DNA from: CAYSQW01 sp964433135
GTDB lineage: Bacteria > Acidobacteriota > Aminicenantia > Aminicenantales > Aminicenantaceae
Length of the DNA stretch: 64,000 nucleotides
NCBI GenBank assembly: GCA_964433135.1
Contig: CAYSQW010000013.1
Location: 1 to 64,000, forward strand
Direction: 5' to 3'
The position numbers and the translations under genes were made by a program. The notes beneath the pieces were generated by a model. It worked only from the letters and a program-made list of their open reading frames with translations. It was not told the origin of the DNA and did not search any database. Each line of letters opens with the position of its first letter. Within the stretch, counting starts at the first letter, position 1. Shown here in pieces: positions 16,616 to 24,287 of this stretch.

Positions 16616-19273
16616 ATGAACCGATGCATTTTCTGTATCCTTTTGCTTCTGTTTGGAGGCGCTGTCTGCCGTGCTCAACGCGAATCCGATACACCTATCC
16701 GATTTGTCGATCTTTTAAGTCGTAAGGATGTGATCCGCTCTCCCCTGATAAATCTTCACACCCGGTTTCCTTTCCACCGAGAATCCATTTCGCCGGAGGC
16801 GATAAACACGCTGGGAATCACCAATCAGGGGGATTCGCTGCTTGGCTTTTCGCCTTCTTTCCCCGTTTTATGCGATGATCCATCGCTGGATCCTCCCGGT
16901 ATCAAGCTCTATTTGAACGACCGGGAGCTGGCACGCCTGAACGACACGTCACCGCAGAACGAAGCATGGTCCTTTATGGGAAAAGATCGCGAGATCCAAA
17001 TCAACCGCCTTTTTTTCAAGGGTGCCGCATTTGAAACGGATATCATCCTTCCGGGCGGCCTCACAAGATTTCATCTTCATGCTTCGAATCCTCAGCCGGG
17101 TGACTATCAACCGCATCTGGACATCCTGCTCGATGGACGACCGATCGGACGAACGACCGTTGAAAATCTCGTTTGCAATGAGATTTCCGCTCAAACCGAG
17201 CCGAAGAGATACCGCCTGACCGTAAGCTGCAACGCCATCGATCACCCTCATGGTCATAACGAACGGGGAATGATCTTCCAGCTTCATCAATTGAATATCC
17301 AAGCCTCGTCAGACCAGTTTCTATTGACCCGATCCTCTGAAGATCCGATACCGGACGAACGACGGAAATATTGCATCGAGTATTATTCCATGCCCCCCGA
17401 TCAAGATATGAAAGGGAGAAAGGATCCGTCCCTTTCCTATCTCGGAACGCTCTTTCACCTGACCCGAGCTTTCCCTTCAGATGACTTCGGAATAAAAAAG
17501 ATCTCCCTGCCCATAAAAACCAGACTGCGCATCGGCTCGACAACCACCAACCTCCTTCTGGCACCGACACATACCGAATTCAAGCGACGGGTGCGCGTCC
17601 CCGCTGATGCCCGGATTGAGTTTTCATGGGGACTGATCCCGGAAGCGGAGTCTCCCGGGAAAAACAAGGTTGAATTCCTCATCACGGTCGAAGATCGGAA
17701 ACAAACCGCCATCTTGTTTCAGGAACATATGGACATGGAGGCGGACCAAAAGGACATTCGATGCCGCAAAAAAACCATCGATCTCAGCGCCTTCTACGGA
17801 CGAACGGTCACCTTCCGCTTCGTCACCCGGAAAATAAAGACACATACCGCGGACAGGCCGCTGCCGGTTATCGCGTTCTGGGGCAACCCCATGATAACCG
17901 TTCCCCGCCCAGAGAATGCGGGATTCAATGTCATTCTGGTATCGCTGGATACCCTGCGCGCGGATCATCTCGGAACTTATGGATATCCCCGTCAAACGAG
18001 CCCGCATATCGATACTCTGGCTCGAGACGGCATTCAGTTCAATCAGCACTACAGCACCGCTCCCTGGACGCTGCCGGCGCATATGTCGCTGTTTACTTCC
18101 CAACCGGTATCACGACATAAGGTCCATCAGCAGCATCAACGTTTGAACAGGGAGATCATCACCCTGGCGGAGGTCCTTAAAACCCACGGATACGTCACCG
18201 GGGCCTTCACCGGAGGCGGTTACGTGGGATCCGCTTTCGGATTCGACCGCGGCTTCGATTTCTACCAAGACAGGGGTCTCAGGGGTTATAAAGCGGCGGA
18301 ACATTTGTTTACCCGGACATCGGATTGGATCATAGAAAACCGGAAAAACAGGTTTTTTCTTTTTCTTCACACCTACCAGATCCACGGACCTTACACGACA
18401 CCCGCCCCCTTCAATACAGCATTTTTAAATCAGGATCATGCCTGGAAGAAAATTAACATCAACGCACATCTCGGAGGCCTTAAAGGCATCTACAAGCCCC
18501 TTCCGGATCATGAACGGGAAAACATCATCGCGCTCTATGACGCCGAGATCCGCTACACGGATGAGATCCTCATCGGTCCTCTGATCCGACTCCTTCAAGC
18601 CGTCGGGCTCTATGACCGGACTTTGATCGTTCTGACATCCGACCACGGGGAAGAGTTCTACGATCACGGGGCCTGGATCCACGGACAAACCCTGTTCAAT
18701 GAGCTGATCCGAATCCCTCTGATCATCAAAAAACCCTTCCAAGAAGACGGCGGCGGGATACGGGACGATCCGGCCGCCATCACGGATATCACCCCCACCA
18801 TCCTGGAGCAGCTGGGGATCCGGGCATCATCCATGACACGGGGCTTTGAAGGTGCGGATCTTTTCAACACGTCCTTCAGAAAGGCCCATCATCCCCGCAC
18901 CCTGATCTCCGAAATATATCGATCCCGCCGTTTGCCGCCGCCTTTTCCCGGTGCCGATGAACGTCTGCAGCAGGTATCCGTCGTGGAATACCCTTTTAAA
19001 TTAAACATCGTTCTCAACTACATGATCCGTTTTTTTTATTACTCTCCGCCACCCCCGTTTCGAACCGAAACCATCGTGGAATTGTATGACCTCGTTCAAG
19101 ATCCACTGGAAAAGGATGATATCGCCGCAGGAAATCCGGAGGTGGTTCAGAGGCTCTGGAGAAAACTCGAACTGAATTTTCAGAGGGGGATTGAGGACAC
19201 ACGCTCATCGAATATCTTTTCCAAGGACGACGCGCTGCGACGTCGTCTGCGCGCTCTGGGATATATAGAGTGA
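16616..19273 (+). CDS. Large exported sulfatase-fold protein with long N-terminal region and LGY tail
   Basis: This 885-residue protein starts with a clear signal peptide (about residues 1-19, cleavage near C-R-A-Q). Residues 20-435 are beta-rich and I do not recognise a family in them. Residues 438-880 form an AlkP-superfamily sulfatase domain: V-S-L-D-T-L-R-A-D-H-L-G, then T-A-P-W-T485-L-P-A-H-M-S-L-F-T, and T-S-D-H-G-E-E-F. The formylglycine position is Thr485, not Cys or Ser, so classical sulfatase chemistry is unlikely; a phosphatase or phosphotransferase role fits better. The last residues are R-L-R-A-L-G-Y-I-E. The ATG at 16616 was preferred because upstream in-frame starts overlap the glycosyltransferase. 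It is the final plus-strand gene of the locus. Confidence 0.85.
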   Translation: MNRCIFCILLLLFGGAVCRAQRESDTPIRFVDLLSRKDVIRSPLINLHTRFPFHRESISPEAINTLGITNQGDSLLGFSPSFPVLCDDPSLDPPGIKLYLNDRELARLNDTSPQNEAWSFMGKDREIQINRLFFKGAAFETDIILPGGLTRFHLHASNPQPGDYQPHLDILLDGRPIGRTTVENLVCNEISAQTEPKRYRLTVSCNAIDHPHGHNERGMIFQLHQLNIQASSDQFLLTRSSEDPIPDERRKYCIEYYSMPPDQDMKGRKDPSLSYLGTLFHLTRAFPSDDFGIKKISLPIKTRLRIGSTTTNLLLAPTHTEFKRRVRVPADARIEFSWGLIPEAESPGKNKVEFLITVEDRKQTAILFQEHMDMEADQKDIRCRKKTIDLSAFYGRTVTFRFVTRKIKTHTADRPLPVIAFWGNPMITVPRPENAGFNVILVSLDTLRADHLGTYGYPRQTSPHIDTLARDGIQFNQHYSTAPWTLPAHMSLFTSQPVSRHKVHQQHQRLNREIITLAEVLKTHGYVTGAFTGGGYVGSAFGFDRGFDFYQDRGLRGYKAAEHLFTRTSDWIIENRKNRFFLFLHTYQIHGPYTTPAPFNTAFLNQDHAWKKININAHLGGLKGIYKPLPDHERENIIALYDAEIRYTDEILIGPLIRLLQAVGLYDRTLIVLTSDHGEEFYDHGAWIHGQTLFNELIRIPLIIKKPFQEDGGGIRDDPAAITDITPTILEQLGIRASSMTRGFEGADLFNTSFRKAHHPRTLISEIYRSRRLPPPFPGADERLQQVSVVEYPFKLNIVLNYMIRFFYYSPPPPFRTETIVELYDLVQDPLEKDDIAAGNPEVVQRLWRKLELNFQRGIEDTRSSNIFSKDDALRRRLRALGYIE

Positions 19274-19345
19274 CCGCGCCGGGTCATCAACGAGGACGGA
19301 AACCCATTCGGTTCAGGGAGAAAGGGAACGAAGGTTCCCCGATCA

Positions 19346-20647
19346 TTACTTGCGGCCTATGGAATAATACTCGAATCCGGCCGCCCGCATCTCCGAAGGA
19401 TCGAAAACATTGCGCCCATCGATGATGATGGGATTGGCCACCAGCTCACGAATCCTTTTCAAGTCAAGGTTTCGGATCTCTTTCCATTCGGTAACGATCA
19501 ATACGGCATTGGCTCCCTGCGCCGCGTCATAGGGAGAATCAAAATAGTTCAAACGCGGAGATTCGGGAAAGGTGCTTTCCATATTGGACCGGGCTTTAGG
19601 ATCATACAGCCGCAGCACCGCTTCTTCATCCTGAAGCTTCCTGATGAGAGGAATGCTGGGGGCATTGCGTATGTCGTCCGTTTCGGGTTTGAAGGCCAGT
19701 CCCAGAACGGCGATGGATTTCTCTTTCAGTATCCAGAGTGCCTGTTTGACTTTTTTTACGTAGTCGGCGATCCGGGAGGTATTGATACGATCGACTTCCT
19801 TGAGAAGATCGAATTTCACTCCTAAATCCTCACCGATTTTGATAAGAGCCCGCACATCCTTGGGAAAACATGAACCCCCGTAACCGAGCCCGGCACCCAG
19901 AAACTGTGCGCCGATACGCGAATCCAACCCCATTCCCTTGGCCACCAGCTCGATATCCGCATCCGTTTTTTCACACAGTTCGGAAATCAGGTTAATGAAA
20001 GAGATCTTCGTCGCCAGGAAAGAATTGGACGCATGTTTGATCAGTTCCGCCGTATCAATATTCGTAATCAAAAGACGATCGCTGAAATCGGCGTAAATCT
20101 TGACCAATATCTCCCGCGCCCTGTCGGTTTCGACACCGATGATGACGCGGTCTGGATTGAGAAAATCATAGACCGCCGAACCCTCCCTGAGGAATTCGGG
20201 ATTGGAGGCCACATCAAAATCCTCCGTTTGTTTCTTGTAGAGACTGATGGTCCGCTTGATCCACATGGAGGTTTTTACCGGCACCGTGCTTTTTTCAACG
20301 ATCAGCTTATAGTGGTTCAAGTTTTCGGATATCCGGCGGGAAACGCCCTCGACATAACTCATGTCCGCGCTGCCGTCCTCCCTCTGGGGAGTGTTAACAC
20401 AGACAAACAGAACGTCCGAAGCCAAAATAGTCGCATCGAGGTCGCCGTTGAACGAGAGGTTTCCGGCCTTGAGATTCTTCTTGAGAAGCTCCTCCAGACC
20501 GGGTTCATAGATATGCGAGATTCCCCGTGAAGCCTTTTCGATCTTATCCGCATCCAGGTCCGTTCCCACAACGGTATGGCCGAAGTTCGCCAAGCCCACG
20601 GCTGTAACCAGTCCCACATATCCGGTTCCGATAACTCCTATCTTCAT
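19346..20647 (-). CDS. ugd: UDP-glucose 6-dehydrogenase
   Basis: This 433-residue enzyme oxidises UDP-glucose to UDP-glucuronate using two NAD+. The N-terminal NAD site reads K-I-G-V-I-G-T-G-Y-V-G-L-V. The catalytic cysteine is in G-Y-G-G-S-C260-F-P-K-D, and the C-terminal half has the G-L-A-F-K-P-E-T-D-D-I-R-N-A-P-S signature. Its length is normal. It is the last gene of a minus-strand unit that also holds a second nucleotide-sugar dehydrogenase, the ribbon-helix-helix-like gene and the sulfotransferase gene. A sequence GGAGAGGA lies just upstream of the ATG. The product points to acidic sugars in the polymer made by this locus. Confidence 0.95.
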   Translation of the reverse strand: MKIGVIGTGYVGLVTAVGLANFGHTVVGTDLDADKIEKASRGISHIYEPGLEELLKKNLKAGNLSFNGDLDATILASDVLFVCVNTPQREDGSADMSYVEGVSRRISENLNHYKLIVEKSTVPVKTSMWIKRTISLYKKQTEDFDVASNPEFLREGSAVYDFLNPDRVIIGVETDRAREILVKIYADFSDRLLITNIDTAELIKHASNSFLATKISFINLISELCEKTDADIELVAKGMGLDSRIGAQFLGAGLGYGGSCFPKDVRALIKIGEDLGVKFDLLKEVDRINTSRIADYVKKVKQALWILKEKSIAVLGLAFKPETDDIRNAPSIPLIRKLQDEEAVLRLYDPKARSNMESTFPESPRLNYFDSPYDAAQGANAVLIVTEWKEIRNLDLKRIRELVANPIIIDGRNVFDPSEMRAAGFEYYSIGRK

Positions 20648-20706
20648 GTTCCTCTCCTCTTTTCGAATCTATCATGGTCCTGCCGGACGGCATGATACGC
20701 TTGACT

Positions 20707-22014
20707 CTATGCCTTTACCACATTGTCTCTCTTCGTTTGTACGGCGTTGCGCGTATCGATGATCAAAAAGGAATGGGCGGCGACCCATTCGTAATCGATC
20801 ACCGAATGATCGGTTGTGATGATCACGGCATCGTACTCGCGCAGCATCTCTTCGTTAAGCGGGAGAGACTTCAGGCTTAAACCGGGGTAATCACGATGCC
20901 CGGATGACTGGGGGACATAGGGATCGTGATAATCGACGCGCGCTCCCTTCTTCTGCAGCAGGCTGATGATTTTCAAAGCGGGAGATTCCCGCTGATCATC
21001 GACATCCTTTTTATACGCAATCCCCAGGATCAGGATGCGCGAGTTATGGAAGGTTCTTCCTCGCTGATTCAGAGCCTCGATCGTTTTCTCGATCACATAA
21101 TAAGGCATAGCGGTATTGATCTCTCCGGCCAATTCGATAAACCGGGTGGGATAATCCACTTCCTTGGCTTTCCACGTAAGATAATAGGGATCTATGGGGA
21201 TACAGTGCCCGCCGAGCCCCGGGCCCGGGAAGAACGGCATGTATCCGAAAGGTTTGGTGGAAGACCCCCGGATAACCTCCCAGATGTCGATTCCCATGCG
21301 CTCGAAAATCAACTTCATTTCATTCACCAGGGCGATATTCACCGAACGGAAAATGTTTTCCAACAATTTCGTAGCCTCAGCGGCTCGAGTGGAAGACACG
21401 GCTACCGTTTTGATGACGACTTGGTCATAGAGCAGCTGGGCTGCATTCCGGCAAGCATCCGTTACACCGCCTACGACCTTGGGGATGAGAGCCGTGGTGA
21501 AATGAGCATCCCCGGGATTCTCCCGCTCAGGGGAATACGCCAAATAAAAATCACGTCCGACTTCAAGACCGGTTGCCTCCAAAATGGGGAGCATCTCCTC
21601 ATCCGTGGTGCCGGGATAGGTCGTACTCTCCAATATCACCATCTGTCCCGTCCGCAGACAGCCGGATATGACCCGGGTCGTGTTCATGACGTAGGAAAGA
21701 TCGGGATTTTTATGCGCATCCAAAGGTGTGGGGACACAGATGATAATCACGTCGGCCTCTTTCAGGCTGTTCTCTTCGGTGGTAGCGTAAAATTTTCCCT
21801 CATCCAGATAGGGTTTCAGATCGTCTCCCGTAACGTGGCGGATGTAGCTTGTCCCCTGATTCAATTGTTCGACTTTCCGGCTGTCCACGTCAAAGCCGCA
21901 AACGGTGAATCCCGCCTTTAGAAAGGTTTTGATCAACGGCAATCCCACATAGCCCAATCCGATGACGCAGATCAAAGCACTGTGGTTTTTAATTTTTACT
22001 TCAAGCTCCATCAT
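20707..22014 (-). CDS. Nucleotide-sugar dehydrogenase (WbpA/UDP-HexNAc 6-dehydrogenase-like)
   Basis: This is the second UDP-sugar dehydrogenase of the unit, about 435 residues. It has I-C-V-I-G-L-G-Y-V-G-L-P-L at the NAD site, the catalytic Cys271 in L-G-G-H-C-I-P-I-D-P-Y-Y, and I-A-Y-K-K-D-V-D-D-Q-R-E-S-P in the C-terminal domain. The G-L-P-L and H-C-I-P-I-D-P patterns match the UDP-N-acetylglucosamine or N-acetylmannosamine dehydrogenase group rather than Ugd. The start at 22014 was chosen because a GAGGGGGA sequence lies just upstream; a second ATG follows directly (22011), and a GTG at 22047 lacks a ribosome site. It lies 59 nt upstream of ugd. Confidence 0.92.
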   Translation of the reverse strand: MMELEVKIKNHSALICVIGLGYVGLPLIKTFLKAGFTVCGFDVDSRKVEQLNQGTSYIRHVTGDDLKPYLDEGKFYATTEENSLKEADVIIICVPTPLDAHKNPDLSYVMNTTRVISGCLRTGQMVILESTTYPGTTDEEMLPILEATGLEVGRDFYLAYSPERENPGDAHFTTALIPKVVGGVTDACRNAAQLLYDQVVIKTVAVSSTRAAEATKLLENIFRSVNIALVNEMKLIFERMGIDIWEVIRGSSTKPFGYMPFFPGPGLGGHCIPIDPYYLTWKAKEVDYPTRFIELAGEINTAMPYYVIEKTIEALNQRGRTFHNSRILILGIAYKKDVDDQRESPALKIISLLQKKGARVDYHDPYVPQSSGHRDYPGLSLKSLPLNEEMLREYDAVIITTDHSVIDYEWVAAHSFLIIDTRNAVQTKRDNVVKA

Positions 22015-22136
22015 TCCCCCTCGGATATGCACCGGCTCTGTCGTCACACAGAAGATTCCACACGATTCACGGAAATCGTCCGCGTGTCACAGATCACTGC
22101 TTTGGGATGGAAGGCGAAAACGCCGCGGACGGCGGC

Positions 22137-22352
22137 TTAATCCATATAGCCCAAAGCCTTCAGTCTGGCTTTTACTTTTTCCTCATCATCTTCGGAAAAG
22201 GAAGTTTCCGGTTTGGACTCGACACCCAGGTTCTTGCTTAGAATATCAACCACATAATCTTCCACCGAATCGTATGGGGAATCCTTAAGTTTTTTTTCGA
22301 TCTCAATTACCAGAGATACGGGAATAGCAACTGTTTTTGTTTCTGTATCCAT
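22137..22352 (-). CDS. Small ribbon-helix-helix-like protein with LGY tail
   Basis: This 71-residue protein has a strong ribosome site (GGGAGGAAAGA) before its ATG. Residues 6-45 look like a ribbon-helix-helix (CopG/Arc-type) fold: a strand with T-V-A-I-P-V-S, a helix with E-I-E-K-K-L-K, then Y-D-S-V-E-D-Y-V-V-D-I-L-S-K-N-L, which matches the turn and second helix of such proteins. After an acidic linker (about 48-59) the protein ends in V-K-A-R-L-K-A-L-G-Y-M-D, nearly the same tail as the AlkP proteins of the locus. It could be a DNA-binding regulator or a dimerising adaptor. The basic strand residues usual for DNA contact are few, which leaves the adaptor reading open. It lies between the sulfotransferase and sugar dehydrogenase genes. 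Confidence 0.8.
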   Translation of the reverse strand: MDTETKTVAIPVSLVIEIEKKLKDSPYDSVEDYVVDILSKNLGVESKPETSFSEDDEEKVKARLKALGYMD

Positions 22353-22435
22353 TCTTTCCTCCCTTAGGGGATGATCTCTCCATCGCGGCCCCGCTTTCTC
22401 TATTCCAGAGGGACCTTCGTAAATACGGAACGCAG

Positions 22436-23014
22436 CTAGTTTCGACGATTCCGGTACAAGGATTTATCGACACAGGCCTTCATCTTTTCCAGATCGAGTT
22501 CCTCGGAACCGACGAACTCATGAATCCGTGTGACATTTTTCTCCGGCTCAGCCAGAATTTCATTGTAATTGATGAAAAGAGTCTCGGCGTCGCTTCTTTT
22601 CCGGATCAAACCCTTGATCATATCGTTCAATTTCAGAAAACTGTCGCGGGTTTCCTCGCGGCTGTCATCGCGTATCCGCGCCATTTTCTCCATGGAATCC
22701 AGAATCTCATCGAGGTTCCGCTCGGAATAGATGATTTTATACCGACTCTCCGGCAAAAACTTCAGGCCGTATGCGGTTATCTTGATAAACTCTCCTCGAT
22801 ACTTATCCAGATTAAAATTTCCGTTCATCAACCGGGTGATGATCTTACCGCCCTCCAGTTCAAAATAGCCTTTGGGATTATTATCATCGGGAGGACGCGA
22901 ATCATGATCGTAAGCCATCGGAGCCCCACCGGCATGCAGAATCTGCATCAACATGGAAGTCCCCGACCGCTCCAGTCCGGATACGATGTAATTAATATTT
23001 TGGTTGAGTTTCAT
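22436..23014 (-). CDS. Small sulfotransferase-family protein
   Basis: This 192-residue protein carries the PAPS-binding loop I-V-S-G-L-E-R-S-G-T-S-M near residues 11-22 and a 3'-phosphate site near residues 92-110 (Y-S-E-R-N-L-D-E-I-L-D-S-M), both typical of bacterial sulfotransferase-family proteins. N-P-K-G-Y-F-E in the middle also recurs in this group. It is shorter than most sulfotransferases (about 250-300 residues). If active it would add sulfate from PAPS to a sugar or other acceptor in the cytoplasm. An AGGAG site precedes the ATG and a good promoter lies just upstream. It heads the minus-strand unit with the ribbon-helix-helix-like gene and two sugar dehydrogenases. Confidence 0.82.
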   Translation of the reverse strand: MKLNQNINYIVSGLERSGTSMLMQILHAGGAPMAYDHDSRPPDDNNPKGYFELEGGKIITRLMNGNFNLDKYRGEFIKITAYGLKFLPESRYKIIYSERNLDEILDSMEKMARIRDDSREETRDSFLKLNDMIKGLIRKRSDAETLFINYNEILAEPEKNVTRIHEFVGSEELDLEKMKACVDKSLYRNRRN

Positions 23015-23032
23015 AATGTCTCCTAGAGCATT

Positions 23033-23061
23033 TTTATATATTAATTTTCGTTATTTTTCAA
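23033..23061 (-). promoter_or_regulatory. Sigma-70-type promoter for the sulfotransferase unit
   Basis: On the minus strand, TTGAAA (23061-23056) and TATAAA (23038-23033) are separated by 17 nt, each one base from consensus. The expected transcript start is about 10-15 nt before the AGGAG ribosome site of the sulfotransferase gene. The stretch is AT-rich, unlike its surroundings. Confidence 0.6.
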
Positions 23062-23247
23062 TATGTCACGGCAAATCATGCATATAGGAAATTCCTCTGC
23101 AGCGGATATAGGACAAAAGCCTCTCATGGACCCAACCGGGCTCATCCTTTGGAAACCGGCCGGTATGGGTTGTGCAAGACGCCGGCACATGGAGTATCTA
23201 TATCCGCCGGGAACCGGTTTTCAGATCAACCTGCTCTCCGGGGCATC

Positions 23248-23276
23248 TTGACAAAGCCTCGCTTTTGATGTTTATT
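23248..23276 (+). promoter_or_regulatory. Sigma-70-type promoter for the phoH-era operon
   Basis: A perfect TTGACA (23248-23253) is followed after 17 nt by TTTATT (23271-23276), four of six matches to the -10 consensus. The ATG of the phoH-like gene is 55 nt further on. It is the best promoter candidate for the conserved housekeeping operon. Confidence 0.55.
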
Positions 23277-23330
23277 TAGGATATATGACAACCACGAAAC
23301 CAGCGCCTCACCCATACCGCCAATCCTGAA

Positions 23331-24287
23331 ATGGAAAAAATCGAACACCCCTATGTCCGGAAATCCGCCTTCTCAGGAGTTCTGGATAAAAACCTGAAAT
23401 CGCTCGAAAAGCGCTTGGGGATTTCCCTATCCATACGAGGCGACAGCCTGATTATCAACGGCCCCGATAAAAACGTCGAATTCGCAAAGTATTATTTCGA
23501 TCAGCTCCAGGGCCTGGAGGACAAAGGATACAGTCTTAAACCCAATGACTTTAAAGTCGCTCTCGATCTTCTGGAAGAAGGTCTGCCCCACCGGCTGGAA
23601 AAGTTTTTTTCTGCGGAACCTCTCACGTTCTCCCGCAAATCCGTCACCCCGAAAACCCTGAACCAGCAGGACTACATCCAGGCGATGCAAAAACACGACC
23701 TGGTTTTCGGCATCGGGCCGGCGGGAACGGGAAAGACCTACCTGGCCATGGCCCTGGCCCTCTCGTTTTTGCAAGACAAATCCGTCTCCCGCATCATCCT
23801 CACGCGTCCCGCGATCGAAGCGGGAGAACGTCTGGGCTTTCTTCCGGGGGACATTTCCCAGAAGATCAACCCCTATCTCCGCCCGCTCTATGACGCCCTG
23901 TTCGATCTTTCACTCCAGGAACCGGCAAAAAATCTCATCGACCGCGGCATCATTGAAATAGCGCCCCTGGCATTCATGCGAGGCCGCACGCTCAACAACG
24001 CTTTCATCATACTGGATGAAGCGCAAAATACCACCAAAGAACAGATGAAAATGATCCTTACCCGAACGGGATTCAATTCCAAAATGATCGTCACCGCCGA
24101 CATCACCCAAATCGACCTGCCGCACCCGCAAAAATCCGGCGTTCTGCATGCCATGAAAATCCTGGCCGGCCTCAAGGAAATCGCTTTCGTCCATTTTAAC
24201 GAGAAGGACGTCGTACGTCATCCGCTGGTCCAAAAGATCGTCAAGGCCTACCAGAGATCCGAGACCGGATCCCAGAGAAAGAGATGA
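23331..24287 (+). CDS. phoH: PhoH-like ATPase (YbeZ type)
   Basis: This 318-residue protein has an N-terminal region of about 100 residues followed by a PhoH ATPase domain. Walker A is G-P-A-G-T-G-K-T near residue 129 and Walker B is F-I-I-L-D-E-A-Q-N near residue 224; R-T-G-F-N-S-K and T-G-D-like residues in V-T-A-D-I-T-Q-I-D are further family motifs. The family is thought to act in RNA metabolism with YbeY, which is encoded two genes downstream. Its stop overlaps the pgpH-type start (ATGA at 24284). I see no clear ribosome site; the start at 23331 agrees with the usual N-terminal length. Confidence 0.93.
   Translation: MEKIEHPYVRKSAFSGVLDKNLKSLEKRLGISLSIRGDSLIINGPDKNVEFAKYYFDQLQGLEDKGYSLKPNDFKVALDLLEEGLPHRLEKFFSAEPLTFSRKSVTPKTLNQQDYIQAMQKHDLVFGIGPAGTGKTYLAMALALSFLQDKSVSRIILTRPAIEAGERLGFLPGDISQKINPYLRPLYDALFDLSLQEPAKNLIDRGIIEIAPLAFMRGRTLNNAFIILDEAQNTTKEQMKMILTRTGFNSKMIVTADITQIDLPHPQKSGVLHAMKILAGLKEIAFVHFNEKDVVRHPLVQKIVKAYQRSETGSQRKR

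Larger units (their letters stand above)
23015..23330. other. Divergent intergenic region between sulfotransferase and phoH-like genes
   Basis: This 316-nt gap holds two outward promoter candidates, described as separate entries, one for each flanking gene. The middle part (about 23,080-23,240) has ordinary composition and contains only short frames with no family resemblance. No RNA gene or repeat was recognised in it. Confidence 0.5.

Noticed and set aside
19324..19339. GGGAAC-GAAG-GTTCCC hairpin between the convergent large sulfatase-fold gene and ugd
   Set aside because: The stem is only six pairs and no T run follows on either strand, so a terminator call is not supported.
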